Below, one piece after another: positions 1 to 10,315 of a DNA stretch of 64,000 bases (positions are counted from its first letter, which is position 1; each line of letters begins with the position of its first letter). The stretch lies in the NCBI GenBank assembly GCA_034401795.1, contig CM067359.1, positions 145,892,233 through 145,956,232 of the forward strand. The letters run 5' to 3'. The translations under genes and the position numbers were made by a program. Source of the stretch: Chaetoderma sp. LZ-2023a. Lineage: Eukaryota; Mollusca; Caudofoveata; Chaetodermatida; Chaetodermatidae. The notes beneath the pieces were generated by a model. The model worked only from the letters and a program-made list of their open reading frames with translations. It did no database searches and was not told the DNA's origin.

Positions 1-652
1 TTGAATAGGTCTACAATGGGGCAAATTAGTATTTAATATTACAGACCAAATAAAATCTGATATAATTGTTTCCAGTCTTCACGCTCGTTCTCGTTCAAAA
101 TCATGCAGTGTTATTTTATTAATTTGCATGGTCTATGCTAGCAGCGGCCGTGATAACAGCTGTCGGAATTCTGCAGTGTGAATTCTGATTGGCTCAAGTA
201 TGATACGGCGGCCAATCAGATTTCGTTCTGCAAAATTCCTTTCTGCGCGATGAAGTTAATGCGTATTCCTTGCTCAATCTTTTGACAGTTGTCGTGAGGT
301 AAAGATAACATAAAATACAACACAAGAACAGAAGAAAATCCTTTATTTTTCTTATTTGTGATGGGTTAGTTGCATTACATTCGTTGCTTTAAACTGTATA
401 TTGAAGGGTGTCAAAGTGTGGAATTTCGTGTATTAAATATGCGGAAATGGTAATCATGGCGATTTGAATTCACGGTTTCAATGCAACAAATTTAATGAAA
501 ATAACTTGCAGACACCACCAATTTGAAATACATGTTATTCTATGTTTACACCCTAACTCCACACCTCACCCAAATGACGATATATCGTGATACCGCGGTA
601 TTTTAATGAGATACCGATATCGTCATACCTTGAGCAATATCGCCCAACCCTA
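1..652. mobile_element. hAT-like non-autonomous element, right part
   Basis: Nearly identical by eye to 55486-56142, the right part of a complete element at 54643-56142. The left part lies before the window start. The right terminus ends ATCGCCCAACCCTA, the inverted form of a TAGGGTTGGGCGAT terminus typical of hAT-type elements. No coding potential is seen. Subterminal DNA carries CGATAT-rich short inverted motifs. Confidence 0.8.
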
Positions 653-1084
653 GACTAACTACATTCAGCTTAATTGTTTTCAAAATGTATGGATAATCAT
701 GTTTGAGTTAATAATTTTTCTGATCAAATTCTGGGATTGTATGAATTTTACTTATAATTTGAGTAACGTCCTTGGCCGTCTTCTGTTGGCACCTAATTAG
801 AAAATGTAATGGCTTAATTAGCATTGCTTTCATCAAAGTGCGAGCGTGTGTGCCGACACACGCGCGTGTCTGCGCGTGTACATGATAATTACCCAATTAC
901 TCAACGATTCACGCACAATAATTGTAGGCCTACTCCGATCTTGATAAAAATGCTATGTGTGATGAATGTATGGGCGGATGGATGAAAACTGGCATATGGG
1001 ATGCATAGTACAAACACGAGAGTTATTAATTAAAAACTGTTATGGAAATAAAAGAAATGAGATCAAATTGATTTGCATCAAGTG
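653..1084. other. No gene recognised
   Basis: AT-rich DNA with a short CG/TG-alternating stretch around 838-880. I see no convincing reading frame, splice structure or element end. The same holds for 1226-1660. Confidence 0.5.
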
Positions 1085-1225
1085 AATGATTAAACGTGTT
1101 GATGAATGATGGGTGGGTGGATGGATGCATGGATAGATGGATGAATGAAATGGCAGATAAGATGGATATGGTGGATGGATGGGCTCGCGGACTGATGGAA
1201 GGACGGGCTGGGGGATGGATGGATG
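1085..1225. repeat. Degenerate GGAT/ATGG microsatellite
   Basis: Interrupted tetranucleotide runs (ggatggatgg, gatggatgga). Long apparent reading frames on the minus strand rich in His, Pro and Ser are produced by this repeat and are not genes. Confidence 0.8.
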
Positions 1226-1702
1226 GACGAAAGGCAATGCAGATGATTTAGTGTAATGTATGGACTACAAGTTGCGTACAGTATATTTGATGAATAATGA
1301 GTAATCTTCAGGCGGCATAACTGAACCAGGAAACCATGCCAATGTATAAACGTGTTCGGGAAAACGTACTCAGGCACCGGGATGAGTGACGTTTTGGCGG
1401 CATAATCCTACTATGTTAGGCTATACCTATCATTTAATTACAAATGAGTTCAGAAGCCAAACATCATTAATATCTGATTTCCAATCATGATCAAACAACT
1501 GAATGTGGTCAGTTCGTTTTTCTTTGAAAATTGCCGACTCCAATATCCTATATAATATTCGACTTCCAGTTGAACAATCCATAACGTCTTACTTTCATAT
1601 CGCTTCTGCATCATTTAAATAAATTACGTCGGTTAAGATAGCCTATAGTACACATTTTTTGAGGTGGTGGTGTTGGGGAAACTGCCCGGGGCACCTGTCG
1701 CT

Positions 1703-1805
1703 ATGGAGAATCTGTGTATTTTGTGTAATCGAGAAGTTCGTCGTCTTCAGCACGGCGTGACGTGTGATATTTGTGATAGATGGCAGCACCGAACATGTGG
1801 AACAG
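1703..1805 (+). CDS. 5' exon of a PHD/zinc-finger-like protein (partial)
   Basis: From the ATG at 1703 this reads 34 codons and ends at a consensus donor (AACAG|GTAAT, exon end 1805, phase 1). The peptide has paired cysteines in the pattern LCILCN, then VTCDICDRWQHRTC, which is the first half of a PHD-type cross-brace zinc finger. From memory, this CDxCDRWQHRTC signature opens many molluscan proteins that continue into FLYWCH or MULE-transposase domains. The second half of the finger is not found downstream in the window, so the gene is partial, or a fragment left by duplication. The frame is open back to 1664 but no upstream ATG supports a longer start. It lies just beyond the 3' end of the oppositely oriented pseudogene at 1840-3674. 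Confidence 0.5.
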
Positions 1806-1839
1806 GTAATCATCATCTGTGGCGGCATCATCACCATTT

Positions 1840-3674
1840 CATTAGATCCTTGTAGTCATTGTTTCCAGGAATGGCAGCTGTTATAAGTTTGACATTCTGG
1901 TGGTGCTCACAAACACAGACAGAATGCATACCAGACGCAGTAACTGGATACACCATTTGGGTCTAAGTTCACACAATTTTGAGAATCCAACCTTGACATC
2001 TGGAATTTTCTTGGTGTGCTCAAGGTAAAGTTCTTTGACATTAACTAGTAGTAACCGTTTTTGTTTAAGCTCTTTGTTGTTCTCTACTCTAATTGTTACA
2101 TACTCCTTTTTGCCAGGACACATGCGAGAATACTCATCAGACTGATAAAAGTCCACAATGCTTTCAACTGTCTAGCTCTTTTCACGGTATACTCTGTTAC
2201 ATCAAACTCCTGCATTGTTTTCTGTATTGTCCAACTTTCTGGTGTAATGGTCAATAATTTGATTTTTTCTTGTGTGGTGGCAATTTTGAGTTTGTCTTTC
2301 AGAAGAGCAACCAGTATCTCAAGGTCTTTACAAGTTTCAGGGTCACTGTCATCTGTGGATTCAAATTCACTCATTGTTAGGTCTTTTTGACTGCTGTGTT
2401 AAGCTGTTTTACCTTCCTTTTGCCATAGGAGGACTTGTCGCGTTTACTAACAAGTTTTAATGGGTGTACAGTCCAAAGACTCAGCAGTTTTGTTGAGGGA
2501 GGCAACTGATATCTCTCCTGGTTGATAATCTGTATCAGACATCTCAGATATTTCCGTATCATGTTGACTTCTAGCCGAATCTCTTTTATAACACTCGGGA
2601 CAAAGTTTTTGACCAGGTTTCAAATTAAGCTGCGATGCAGTTTTTTCGTCAACAGCTCTCAATGACTCTGTAAGATATAAAGTAAAAAGACTGGTTTAAA
2701 ATCAGATAAAATTTACTACTCAATGAAATCATCCTTAATATATTTGAAGTTGTTTGACTACCTTTGAAAATGATTTGAAATTTTTTAAATTGAGTATATC
2801 ATGCCGCTGGCCTAAGAATGCTAAGTAGCAATGATTTCCCAGGCAAATCACATTAGTCTCTAATGGTGATAGGGTTATGGCAATTATCCAAACATTTAGA
2901 AACAAAAATGTTAATTTAAAAAATAAACAAGAACGACAATCAGAGATTGTTAAAATCCATGCCCCCATCACCCTTAGGAAGGAAACTTAGCACAACAGAA
3001 TTTTCTTAATTGGTCAATCTGACCTTGACCGTTAACACCAAAATCAAAAGGGTTCTTAGGGACCCGAAGAGTAAGCTTCCATCCAAGTTTGGATAAAGTT
3101 GGCCAGATTGATCTTGAGTTATTGCATGGGAACGAAAGCTGACACACATGCACGCACACACACACACTGGACACGCTATGCATGGCTTATGGACCATCAG
3201 ATTGATAAGTAAAAACAGGTAGTTGGATAATAAATATGATATAATTTGCAGACCAAACAGCATATTATTTTTTTGCAAATTTACCACTAGAATGACTGGC
3301 AAGGTAACAAAGCTAGTCATTTCAGTGGTATTTTTTCAAAAAAATATACTTTTTGACAACAAATTTGTGGGTTATAGCAGAATGTGTGGGCAAACTATAC
3401 GAGCGCTTGTAATGCGCTTCTTATGGAAGGTAAATTGGTCAGAGCAATACTTCTGTAAGCTTTCATAGCGACACAAATTAATTTTTTCATGGTGGAGGCA
3501 AACTTCAACCTGGTCAGTAAAATATATTTCGCTTCTCCATTGTAGTAATTGTCTATCTTCTTGTTTGAACTCAGACAGAGGAATAAGTCCTGTTTTTCTA
3601 CAGTATGTCAATTTGTGACAGTCTTCATTCAAGCACATTCCTATTTTACAGAGTGATAAACTAGCTGACGCCAT
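1840..3674 (-). pseudogene. Broken member of an expanded invertebrate family (DEYSR..PGKK / HQNVKL)
   Basis: Minus-strand homologous blocks occur in order but in different frames. Block 1 (3674 to about 3440) starts MASASLSLCK and has a Cys/His-rich segment ending near FHKK. A splice acceptor (TATCTTACAG) opens block 2 at 2667, which contains GQKLCPECYKR. After a frame change comes KRDKSSYGKRK near 2440. After another comes MSEFESTDD to VKRARQLK (2374 to about 2180). Then DFYQSDEYSRMCPGKKEY and GFSKLCELRPKWC (about 2160-1960), and after a last frame change SGMHSVCVCEHHQNVKL and DYKDLM (1938 to about 1840). I recognise the block order from large uncharacterised families in cnidarian, amphioxus and mollusc genomes, possibly transposon-derived; the function is unknown. 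At least four frame disruptions, and a missing linker between RARQLK and SIVDFY, mark it as dead. Confidence 0.65.
3256..3352. repeat. Hairpin family A, diverged fragment
   Basis: Contains the family core (AATTTACCACTAGAATGACT facing AGTCATTTCAGTGGTA) around a short loop. The outer TTAA ends are not recognisable. Confidence 0.6.
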
Positions 3675-4806
3675 TTTGATGCTTTCATAACAAATAATAA
3701 TCTCTGAATGGCAGATATCACTGGCTTAACCAAGTTCACTGTCTAAATAAAGAAATTATGCAACACATCCGCTCCCTAAATAGTCATGATGCAATACTGC
3801 AAGATATTACACTGTGCACAGGTGCTGGTGCTATATGTGCTGAGAGTTGCAAAATCCAGTATTATTTCTGTAAATGATCACATGCACTTTCATTCACTGT
3901 TCAAAGCAACTACAAAATTCATGAACTCAGAATATGAGACAATATATAGCTATGCAAAATATACATGCAATACATATATATTTATAAATTAAACTATTTT
4001 ATGAGCAGCTGGCTCCTAACCTTTAAATCCTTTATTTATTGAATAAATTTCACCTAAGAGTCAAGATAAACACGAACCCTGAAAATGGGGTTAAAACATG
4101 AAATTATTTAAGGTTGAAGGAATTGAGCCATAAAGTTATAACTTGGTACATATACAGCTAATATATGTATGTTAATCATATTCAAAGCTCCTGATGATAG
4201 GTAATTGCCCACATGGGTAAACCATCCCTAATATGAAGGCCAAATTTTCGGATTTTTTGTTCTCATCTGTTATGTGGACACCTGCCACACTTTAATATTG
4301 TACCTGATTCACATAAGCTTTCTTCTACAGCAACACCTATATGTACATACTTCAAAACAACTTACATTTGGTGTTTATGATAAAGAGTCAGGTAGTACTG
4401 GTTCACTGAAATCTGCTTTAAAAAATTTGGAATGGATAAACGCCCAATTTTAAAGTCCTCCACCTCTGGAACTGGCAGAGATATCCAGGAAATGCGTTCC
4501 GTTCCAGACTCCTCATGCATCAAATAGGTGGCACAGCAAATTTCAGCTTAATATCTTCAATATTAAGAAAGTGATCAGCGTTTAAAAATCCTTCCAAACC
4601 ACTCACTGGATTCGCGAGTGCAAAAAAAAATGCCACGCCCCCTAAAATCAATCAACCATAACTTCAAAACTAATTGGAATTTTGCAATGAAATTTTGCAT
4701 GCAGGTATCATTTCCATATATGTGCATCTGGGTGAAATTTAATACAAATTAGAGATGGTCACCTGGGTACCTCTAGGTGATTTGGTATGGAATGACCCAG
4801 TGGGAA
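3675..4806. other. No gene recognised
   Basis: AT-rich sequence holding only short frames (for example 3786-3992) without codon structure or splice context. Nothing supported. Confidence 0.5.
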
Positions 4807-4922
4807 GGTAGTAGTAGTAGTAGAATTAGAAGTGGTAGTAGCACTAATATGTGTTAATTAAGTAATCCTTTATTGTTTTCTTGAATGATTTTGTTGTCAG
4901 TATTTTGTCCCGGGTTTCCTGT
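4807..4922 (-). mobile_element. LINE 3' end fragment (antisense), with trinucleotide tail
   Basis: The minus strand reads KQETRDKILTTKSFKKTIKD and then a stop. This matches the extreme C-terminus of the LINE copy at 58390-58476, followed by the same CTA-type tail (4807-4823 as GTA on the plus strand). It is a short 5'-truncated insertion. Confidence 0.85.
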
Positions 4923-4930
4923 TTAGTGAG

Positions 4931-5062
4931 ACCACAGAGCACATACTTCAATGTTGCATTAAGTATCAGCTGCTGAGAGAAGAGATCTGGCCTTTGCCAA
5001 CCTCTTTTCTTGAACTGCAGAAAACCACAGATTTCATCTTGAGAACGGCTCTCCAAGTGTGA
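4931..5062 (+). pseudogene. C-terminal tail of another LINE reverse transcriptase
   Basis: An open 43-codon stretch begins TTEHILQCC, continues LLREEIWP and ends RTALQV-stop. This is the pattern of the C-terminal region after the RT domain in Jockey-like LINE proteins (TxEHxLQxC...LR..WP...T.FI..T). Its orientation is opposite to the LINE fragments on both sides, so it is a separate insertion or rearrangement piece. No upstream RT domain remains. Confidence 0.6.
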
Positions 5063-5079
5063 TACCAGCGATCGAAAAG

Positions 5080-5867
5080 AAGAAGAAGATGTTGTTGTGA
5101 TGACTAGACTAATCCTGCTGTCTATAGTATTTAACAGCCATAGTGGTGACCCTGATAATCTAACTCTGGTAACTCTAGATTTTTTGTTGAATGTCCAGGA
5201 ATATGATAGCATAGTCATTGTGGCCGGCATTGCTCTAATAATTTTCTATTATCGTGTTTTTTAATGTTTCGTTTGTAGGATGTTTTGGTGAGAATTGTGT
5301 GCGTGTTTCTTCGTCAGTGCAGTTCCAGAGTTTTATGGCTTGTGTTTATGTTTTGTTTCTGGATGTTTCTGTGCGGCAGTATTGTATATGTAAGTTATGT
5401 TTGGCTCTAGTGTTGTAAGAGTGTATTTCCATGTTGTGTGTAAAGGGATCTGAGAGAGGGACTGGTAAATTACCGTTATGGAAGTCTCTTAGGATGGGAT
5501 AAAGTTGCAGTTTGACAATGTCTAAGTCTTATTAGTTTCTCGGCTTTGGAAATGTTTTGACCCTTTGCTGCTTGAGAGAATAACTTAATGGCTTTCTTTT
5601 GCAGTGGTTCTAACTTTGGTAGTTTTGTTTGATGTGCATTCGTCCAAATCGTATTACAGTATGTGATATGTGGTAGTATTAGTATCAGAGGGTTTTTAAT
5701 TAAATTAATTGGTAGGTAGTATTTAAGTCTACGCATGATACCAATGTTCTTTGCTATCTTAGATGTAATAGTTCCTATGTGCTTCTCCTATGTGAGATGC
5801 TTGTCTAAATACACACCTAAAAACTTAGCAGATTGTGCCTCATGTATCTCCTGGTTATCTATATATA
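5080..5867 (-). mobile_element. LINE 3' fragment (antisense), interrupted by Tc1
   Basis: The minus strand matches 61575-62310 of the right-hand LINE: YLPINLIK, ILPHITYCNTIW and LFSQAAKGQN, followed by the same 3' UTR. The match runs to GGTTATCTATA, where the Tc1 element starting at 5868 is inserted at a TA. Frame breaks in the RT C-terminus show it is inactive. Confidence 0.85.
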
Positions 5868-7268
5868 TATACACCTGTGCAAAAGTTAAGCACCACCCTA
5901 TTTTTACGCACATGCGAGGGTATATTCATGTGCTATGAAGAAAGCAATAGCATAAACATTTATGTACCCATCCATCTTAGTGCAAGAGGTAATAATGCAA
6001 CTAGAGGAATGCTGATTATGATTGTGGGGAAACACTGTATGTTTTTGTTTGAACTTGAAAACGAGGCCTGAATATGGTTACGTTGACACAACTGACAACT
6101 ATTGCACTACAGTTGACAGACGTGGCTAGATTGTCATTAATGGTGTCTGAAAACGAAGTTTAACATCTGTGCATGAGTTTGAGACTGTCATTATTAATAC
6201 CGGGTATATCCACCTTGTGCCTGGATGACGGCCTGGACACGACGTCTCATGCTGGTCACCAACCGACTGATACGCCATTGTGGTATTCGTTGCCATTCAA
6301 GATGGAGTGCGTCTGTTAATTCCTGTAGGTTCTGCACAGGAGGATCCCTCCTTCTCACCATGTTTCCCAGAATGTCCCAGATATGCTCAATAGGGTTCAT
6401 GTCAGGGCTCCTTGCTGGCCATGGTAGGGTTTCGATGGCATTCTGGCGGAGGTATTCATGCACAGCTCTAGCACGATGTGGTCGGGCGTTGTCATCCATG
6501 AATATAGGGTGGGTTCCAGGTGCATGATTTACAAAATGAGGGACCACAACTCTATCCAGTATGGACTCTTGATATCTTTGTCCATTTAGTGTTCCAGGTA
6601 CAGTCAACAGATCCAGCTTACAATCAAATGAGATGCACCCCCATATCATAACGGAACTTCCACCAAATGGAACTTCTTCCATGATGTTACGTTGGTCGTA
6701 CGCCGTGCGTCTGGACCTCCATACACGAGTTCGACCATCTGTGGCATGAAGCAGGAACCGACTTTCATCGGACCAGTGTACCCATCTCCAGGATCTCATG
6801 TTCCAGTGTCTTCTTTCGTTGCACCACCTCAGACGCTCCTCTTTGTGGTGTGCAGTGAGGAGAGGACGTCTGACAGGTCTCCTAGCTTTCATGCCAGCAG
6901 CATACAGTCTCCTTTTGACGGTAGACATTGACACTCTATTGCGCATTTCCCATTGCTGGCTGAGCACTCTGCTGTTGGTGAATGGAGATCTCCTAACAAG
7001 GCGTACTAGGGCTCGATCATCACGGGCAGTAGTCTTCTTCGGTCTTCCAGATCTAGGCCTGTCCTTCACCTCGTTAGTTTGCCCATGTTTTGCAATCAAA
7101 CGACTGATTACAGTATGGTTAATGTTCAGCTGTCTGCCAATCTCTCTGCATGACATACCAGTGGTATGCATGCCTATGATTTGCCATTTCACACGATCAC
7201 TTAACCTTTGTCTTGCCATAGCGGTTCACAATCAAGAGCTAATTCTCTCTGTACAAATAAACCACGGT
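5868..7268 (-). mobile_element. Tc1/mariner element, upstream TIR lost
   Basis: The plus-left terminus is TATACACCTGTGCAAAAGTT and continues AAGCACC, identical to both TIRs of the complete copy at 38060-39719. The element matches that copy to ACCACGGT (7261-7268) and then breaks into DIRS-derived DNA, so the terminal inverted repeat upstream of the transposase start is gone. It sits in an antisense LINE fragment at a TA target. With one TIR it should not be mobilised as a normal unit, although its transposase gene is open. Confidence 0.9.
6194..7219 (-). CDS. Tc1-family transposase, intact ORF (341 aa)
   Basis: Cut-and-paste DNA transposase acting on TA target sites. The N-terminus has the paired helix-turn-helix DNA-binding part (REIGRQLNINHTVISRLIAK, about residues 25-44, followed by a GRPKK linker). 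The RNase-H-like catalytic triad is visible: D in VHWSDESRF, D in FMDDNARPHRA and E in PDMNPIEHIWD. Counting 34 residues between the second D and the E gives DD34E, the Tc1 signature. At 341 residues it is full length for the family and has no internal stop or frameshift, unlike the copy at 38386-39407. The start is the ATG at 7219, matched in both copies. The DNA 5' of the gene is captured DIRS leader and gag-start sequence, not its own TIR, so expression would depend on foreign promoter sequence. Whether it is expressed is unknown. Confidence 0.93.
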   Translation of the reverse strand: MARQRLSDRVKWQIIGMHTTGMSCREIGRQLNINHTVISRLIAKHGQTNEVKDRPRSGRPKKTTARDDRALVRLVRRSPFTNSRVLSQQWEMRNRVSMSTVKRRLYAAGMKARRPVRRPLLTAHHKEERLRWCNERRHWNMRSWRWVHWSDESRFLLHATDGRTRVWRSRRTAYDQRNIMEEVPFGGSSVMIWGCISFDCKLDLLTVPGTLNGQRYQESILDRVVVPHFVNHAPGTHPIFMDDNARPHRARAVHEYLRQNAIETLPWPARSPDMNPIEHIWDILGNMVRRRDPPVQNLQELTDALHLEWQRIPQWRISRLVTSMRRRVQAVIQAQGGYTRY

Positions 7269-7505
7269 AATTTCTTCCATTTCCTGACCCAGCGTCAGAC
7301 CCAGCCATCTCCTTCTGATACTTCTCAAACGAATGGCAAATACGACACGAGTAGGAAAACAACTGAATGAATTAACGAAACTGCTGTAGCGCACAGTGGA
7401 GCAGCAGTAACACACATTTAATCAAGAATTTTGAAATAACCGTTCATCGCAAACAGAATGGAAATATATGCAAAACTTTGCCATAATTTATAAAGCTTCT
7501 GGTAC
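7269..7505 (-). mobile_element. Inverted DIRS leader plus gag-start fragment
   Basis: Read on the minus strand, 7505 to about 7318 matches the plus-strand leader at 7643-7767, with an extra block of about 65 nt near 7377-7446. About 7317-7283 then matches the gag start at about 8198-8238 (GAAGGAGATGGCTGGGTC). The intervening leader and 5' gag DNA (7767-8198) is absent. This places a DIRS 5' region head-to-head with the DIRS copy to its right and directly upstream of the Tc1 transposase. Confidence 0.75.
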
Positions 7506-8037
7506 TTACCACAACGTGCTTACGTCGTTCAACCTGATGGTCTGGGCGGGTGACATGACACCTTTTTATCTCAGATTATTTCATTGAGGAAAATGTTTCT
7601 TTAAAAGCGTGCATCTTATTCTTGGTGGCTGCGTGCGTGTTAGTACCAGAAGCTTTATAAATTATGGTAAAGTTTTGCATATATTTCCATTCTGTTTGCG
7701 ATGATTTGCGTTAATTCATTCTGTTGTTTTCCTACTCGTGTTGTATTTGTCATTCGTTTGTGAAGTATAATTTTGGAAATGATTCTTAAATTTACCATGA
7801 ATGTCTTCGACATGGTTCCTGGTTTGTTTATACATCCTGCAGGATCAATTTATGGGTGTATATTGTTGGTTTTAATGTTCTTATCACCAGCTTACGTGAT
7901 CTTGGTTGTAATGTTTCAGGTTTTGGATCCTGGAGGGTTAAATTAGAATTTATTGTCAAACTATTTGAAAATTATTTCTCTGCCTTCCGTGCTGTGTTTG
8001 AATCGCCTGTTTATTGTAGTCTTGTGCTTGTCTTATA

Positions 8038-9000
8038 GGCCAAGCCCACGCCTCTGTCCTGTGCCACTTGCCATAAATTCATTTGGGTCGCATGTAAGAA
8101 CCATGTGTGTTTCCGTTGCTCCTCATAAATGTAATGTCGATGACCGTTGTAAGGTGTGCTCAATGGGGTCCGTCGAGTTGATGGTCAAGTTCCTTTCCCA
8201 GAAGGAGATGGCTGGGTCTGATGCGGGGTCAGGAGGTTCGAAATTAAATCGGGAAGCACCTGTTTCGGCCGAGGTTGATGCTTCCCGTCCGCAGTTGGAG
8301 GGATTGGAGTTGGCACCCCCTGCAAGGCTTCTTGCATAGCATCCTGCCGACGCAGGTGTTTACTCTGATTCCGAAGACTGTGGCGCAACCTCTCCCCATA
8401 CTTGGTATGGACCCTGTCCTTCGACAGGGTCCTGGAACGGCTATCGCGGGTGCCATCTTTTATGGCCTCCCCATGGCGGTCACGTTGGGCTCTGGCATGG
8501 CGGGTTCTGTTTCTCCACGACCACCTCCGGGTGGTCCAGTAGCGGTAGCTGGTCCGTCAGGCATGGGAGCCGTCCACCAAGACGGCTCTGGTGTAGCCAC
8601 ATCCGAAGATGATTTCGGAGGATGAGGATGCCATGGAGGAGAGGTTGTTGCAGCCTGAGACACTGTGGGTATGGAGATCGATTCCGTCCTAGAAGGAACC
8701 ATCCTCCATTTGTCTGGCTTGTCTGGAGCACCTGTCTAGAGGACGCTGTTCGTAGACCCATAGACACATCAACGGGTGATGTGTTTATGGGAGTGTCTTC
8801 CTCGGAATCAGACTGGAATGATGCCCTGGCTTGGCTAGCCAGGGATGATCCGTCCGTGATCTCTTTATGTACGAACACTCTACATTCGGCTAACTCAGCG
8901 TTAAAGGATTCTGAGGCGATCGTTACATTATCTCATGCCTCCCAGCTGTTGCAAGGGGTGGTGTCAGCATCCGCATCCCGTATACCATTGCCATTTTAGT
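8038..9000 (+). pseudogene. DIRS gag-like region
   Basis: At 8041-8130 one frame reads LSCATCHKF, then VACKNHVCFRCSS, a C-x2-C, C-x3-H-x-C-x2-C knuckle. A candidate gag start is the ATG near 8207 (MAGSDAGSGGSKLNREAP), preceded by CCTTTCCCAG, which looks like a splice acceptor. Coding-like sequence resumes in another frame at about 8622-8999 (SSSESDWNDALAWLARDD; ALKDSEAIVTLSHAS). Frame changes and stops between blocks show decay. Assignment to gag rests on position upstream of the DIRS RT and on the knuckle. Confidence 0.5.
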
Positions 9001-9894
9001 CCAGAGAGCCATCCAGGATGGCATCAACCTGGCTCTGGATTCATTGTATGATGCGATGTGTCACTCAGAATTTCTAGGTGCGGCGACAGTTTGTTTTGTA
9101 CAATCTATGCCCATCCCAGGACCTGTATATTAGCCTTCTTAGGATGCTTATGACAGGACCCAGTCTTTTTGGAGGCGACTGGTGCAAACACCTCCAAGAA
9201 ATGGTTACTCTGGTGAACAACCAGAGGGCACCATGAGAGCAATTTGAGGTGCTCCACAGAGAATGCATTCGCGCTTCACCCCCTTTTCACTGTCAGTAGC
9301 AGGCAAGAGGTGGTGGCCAACAAGCTATGGTCCAACCACCAGCGCAGTGAAGGCCTAGGCTTCGCCAGCGCAGGCCAGCAGAGGGGTTTGGGGTGTGGCA
9401 GGCTCAACTTCTCCAACATACCAGGCAACCAGCGCAACGTGGTGTGCGTGGCACAGGTAGAGGTGGGCGTGGATCTGGATATGGGGCCCGTACCTGATGG
9501 TGCTGTCCTCACAAGGACCACAGTGCTACTGGGATCAACACCGGAGACAGTGCCATTCTCGGGTTCATCTGAGCCCCAAGATGGACTCATCCAAGAGTGG
9601 AAGAGGGAGACACAGGACTGCTTCATCTTGCTATGGTTTTCAGTCAGATACCATCCCAATTGGATAAACAACAATCCACCATTGCTACTGTCACTGGTAC
9701 CAATCTGGACTCAAAATCCAAGAGATCCAGATCACGGTTGTGTATAGAGGAGGAAATAAATTCCCTAATACAGAAACAGGCAAGTCAGCTAGCTCAGAAG
9801 AATTGTCTCAGCTCAGAAGAATTGTCTCGGCTTCTATTCAACCGTTTTCCTAGTAACGAAAAGCACTGGAGGAAGAAAACCGATTCCCAACCTC

Positions 9895-10315
9895 CGAGTT
9901 TCAAAATGGAAACAGTAAGAACGGTGTTGGCGGGGTTGTGAAAAAGAATGTGGACTGCATCGATAGACCTCAAAGATGCATGCTTTCACATTCCAATAGC
10001 GAAGAGCTTCCATCGGTACCTGAGATTTTCCTCTCAGGGCCGTGAATGGCGCCTCGAATGGGAATTCAAGGTTCTCACATTCTGTATCTCGACGGTTCCT
10101 CGGGTCTTCACCAGAGTGGTCCTTGCTATCACAGCATACCTCCGCAGGAGAAATATTGCAGTCCACACATACATAGACGACTGGCTGTTAAAAGCACACA
10201 ACCAAGAAAGTCTGTCATCCAATCTGAAGATAGTTTTCAAACTTCTGACAGATTTAGGCTGGCTAATCAAATTTCAAAAAATCAGTGCTGACACCGTCGC
10301 GGAAGTTTGTTTACC
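9895..10315 (+). pseudogene. DIRS reverse transcriptase fragment (copy 1)
   Basis: Motifs in order: FKMETVRTVL, ASIDLKDACFHIPI (motif A, with catalytic D), FHRYLRF, STVPRVFTRV and YIDDWLLKA (motif C with the two catalytic D and the W that distinguishes DIRS/Ngaro-type RTs), then LGWLIKFQKIS. A stop lies upstream of the MWTASIDL block. The homology fades after about 10315. Confidence 0.85.

Noticed and set aside
1040..1377. Minus-strand frames rich in His, Pro, Ser (65 and 95 codons)
   Set aside because: Produced by the degenerate GGAT microsatellite; no domain and no splice context.
6225..7370. Plus-strand open frames across the Tc1 element
   Set aside because: Antisense shadows of the DD34E transposase; the same shadows recur at 38417-39489 and have no independent motifs.
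9276..9674. 132-codon minus-strand frame in the DIRS region
   Set aside because: Opposite to the clear plus-strand DIRS coding order and without recognisable domains; probably an antisense shadow.
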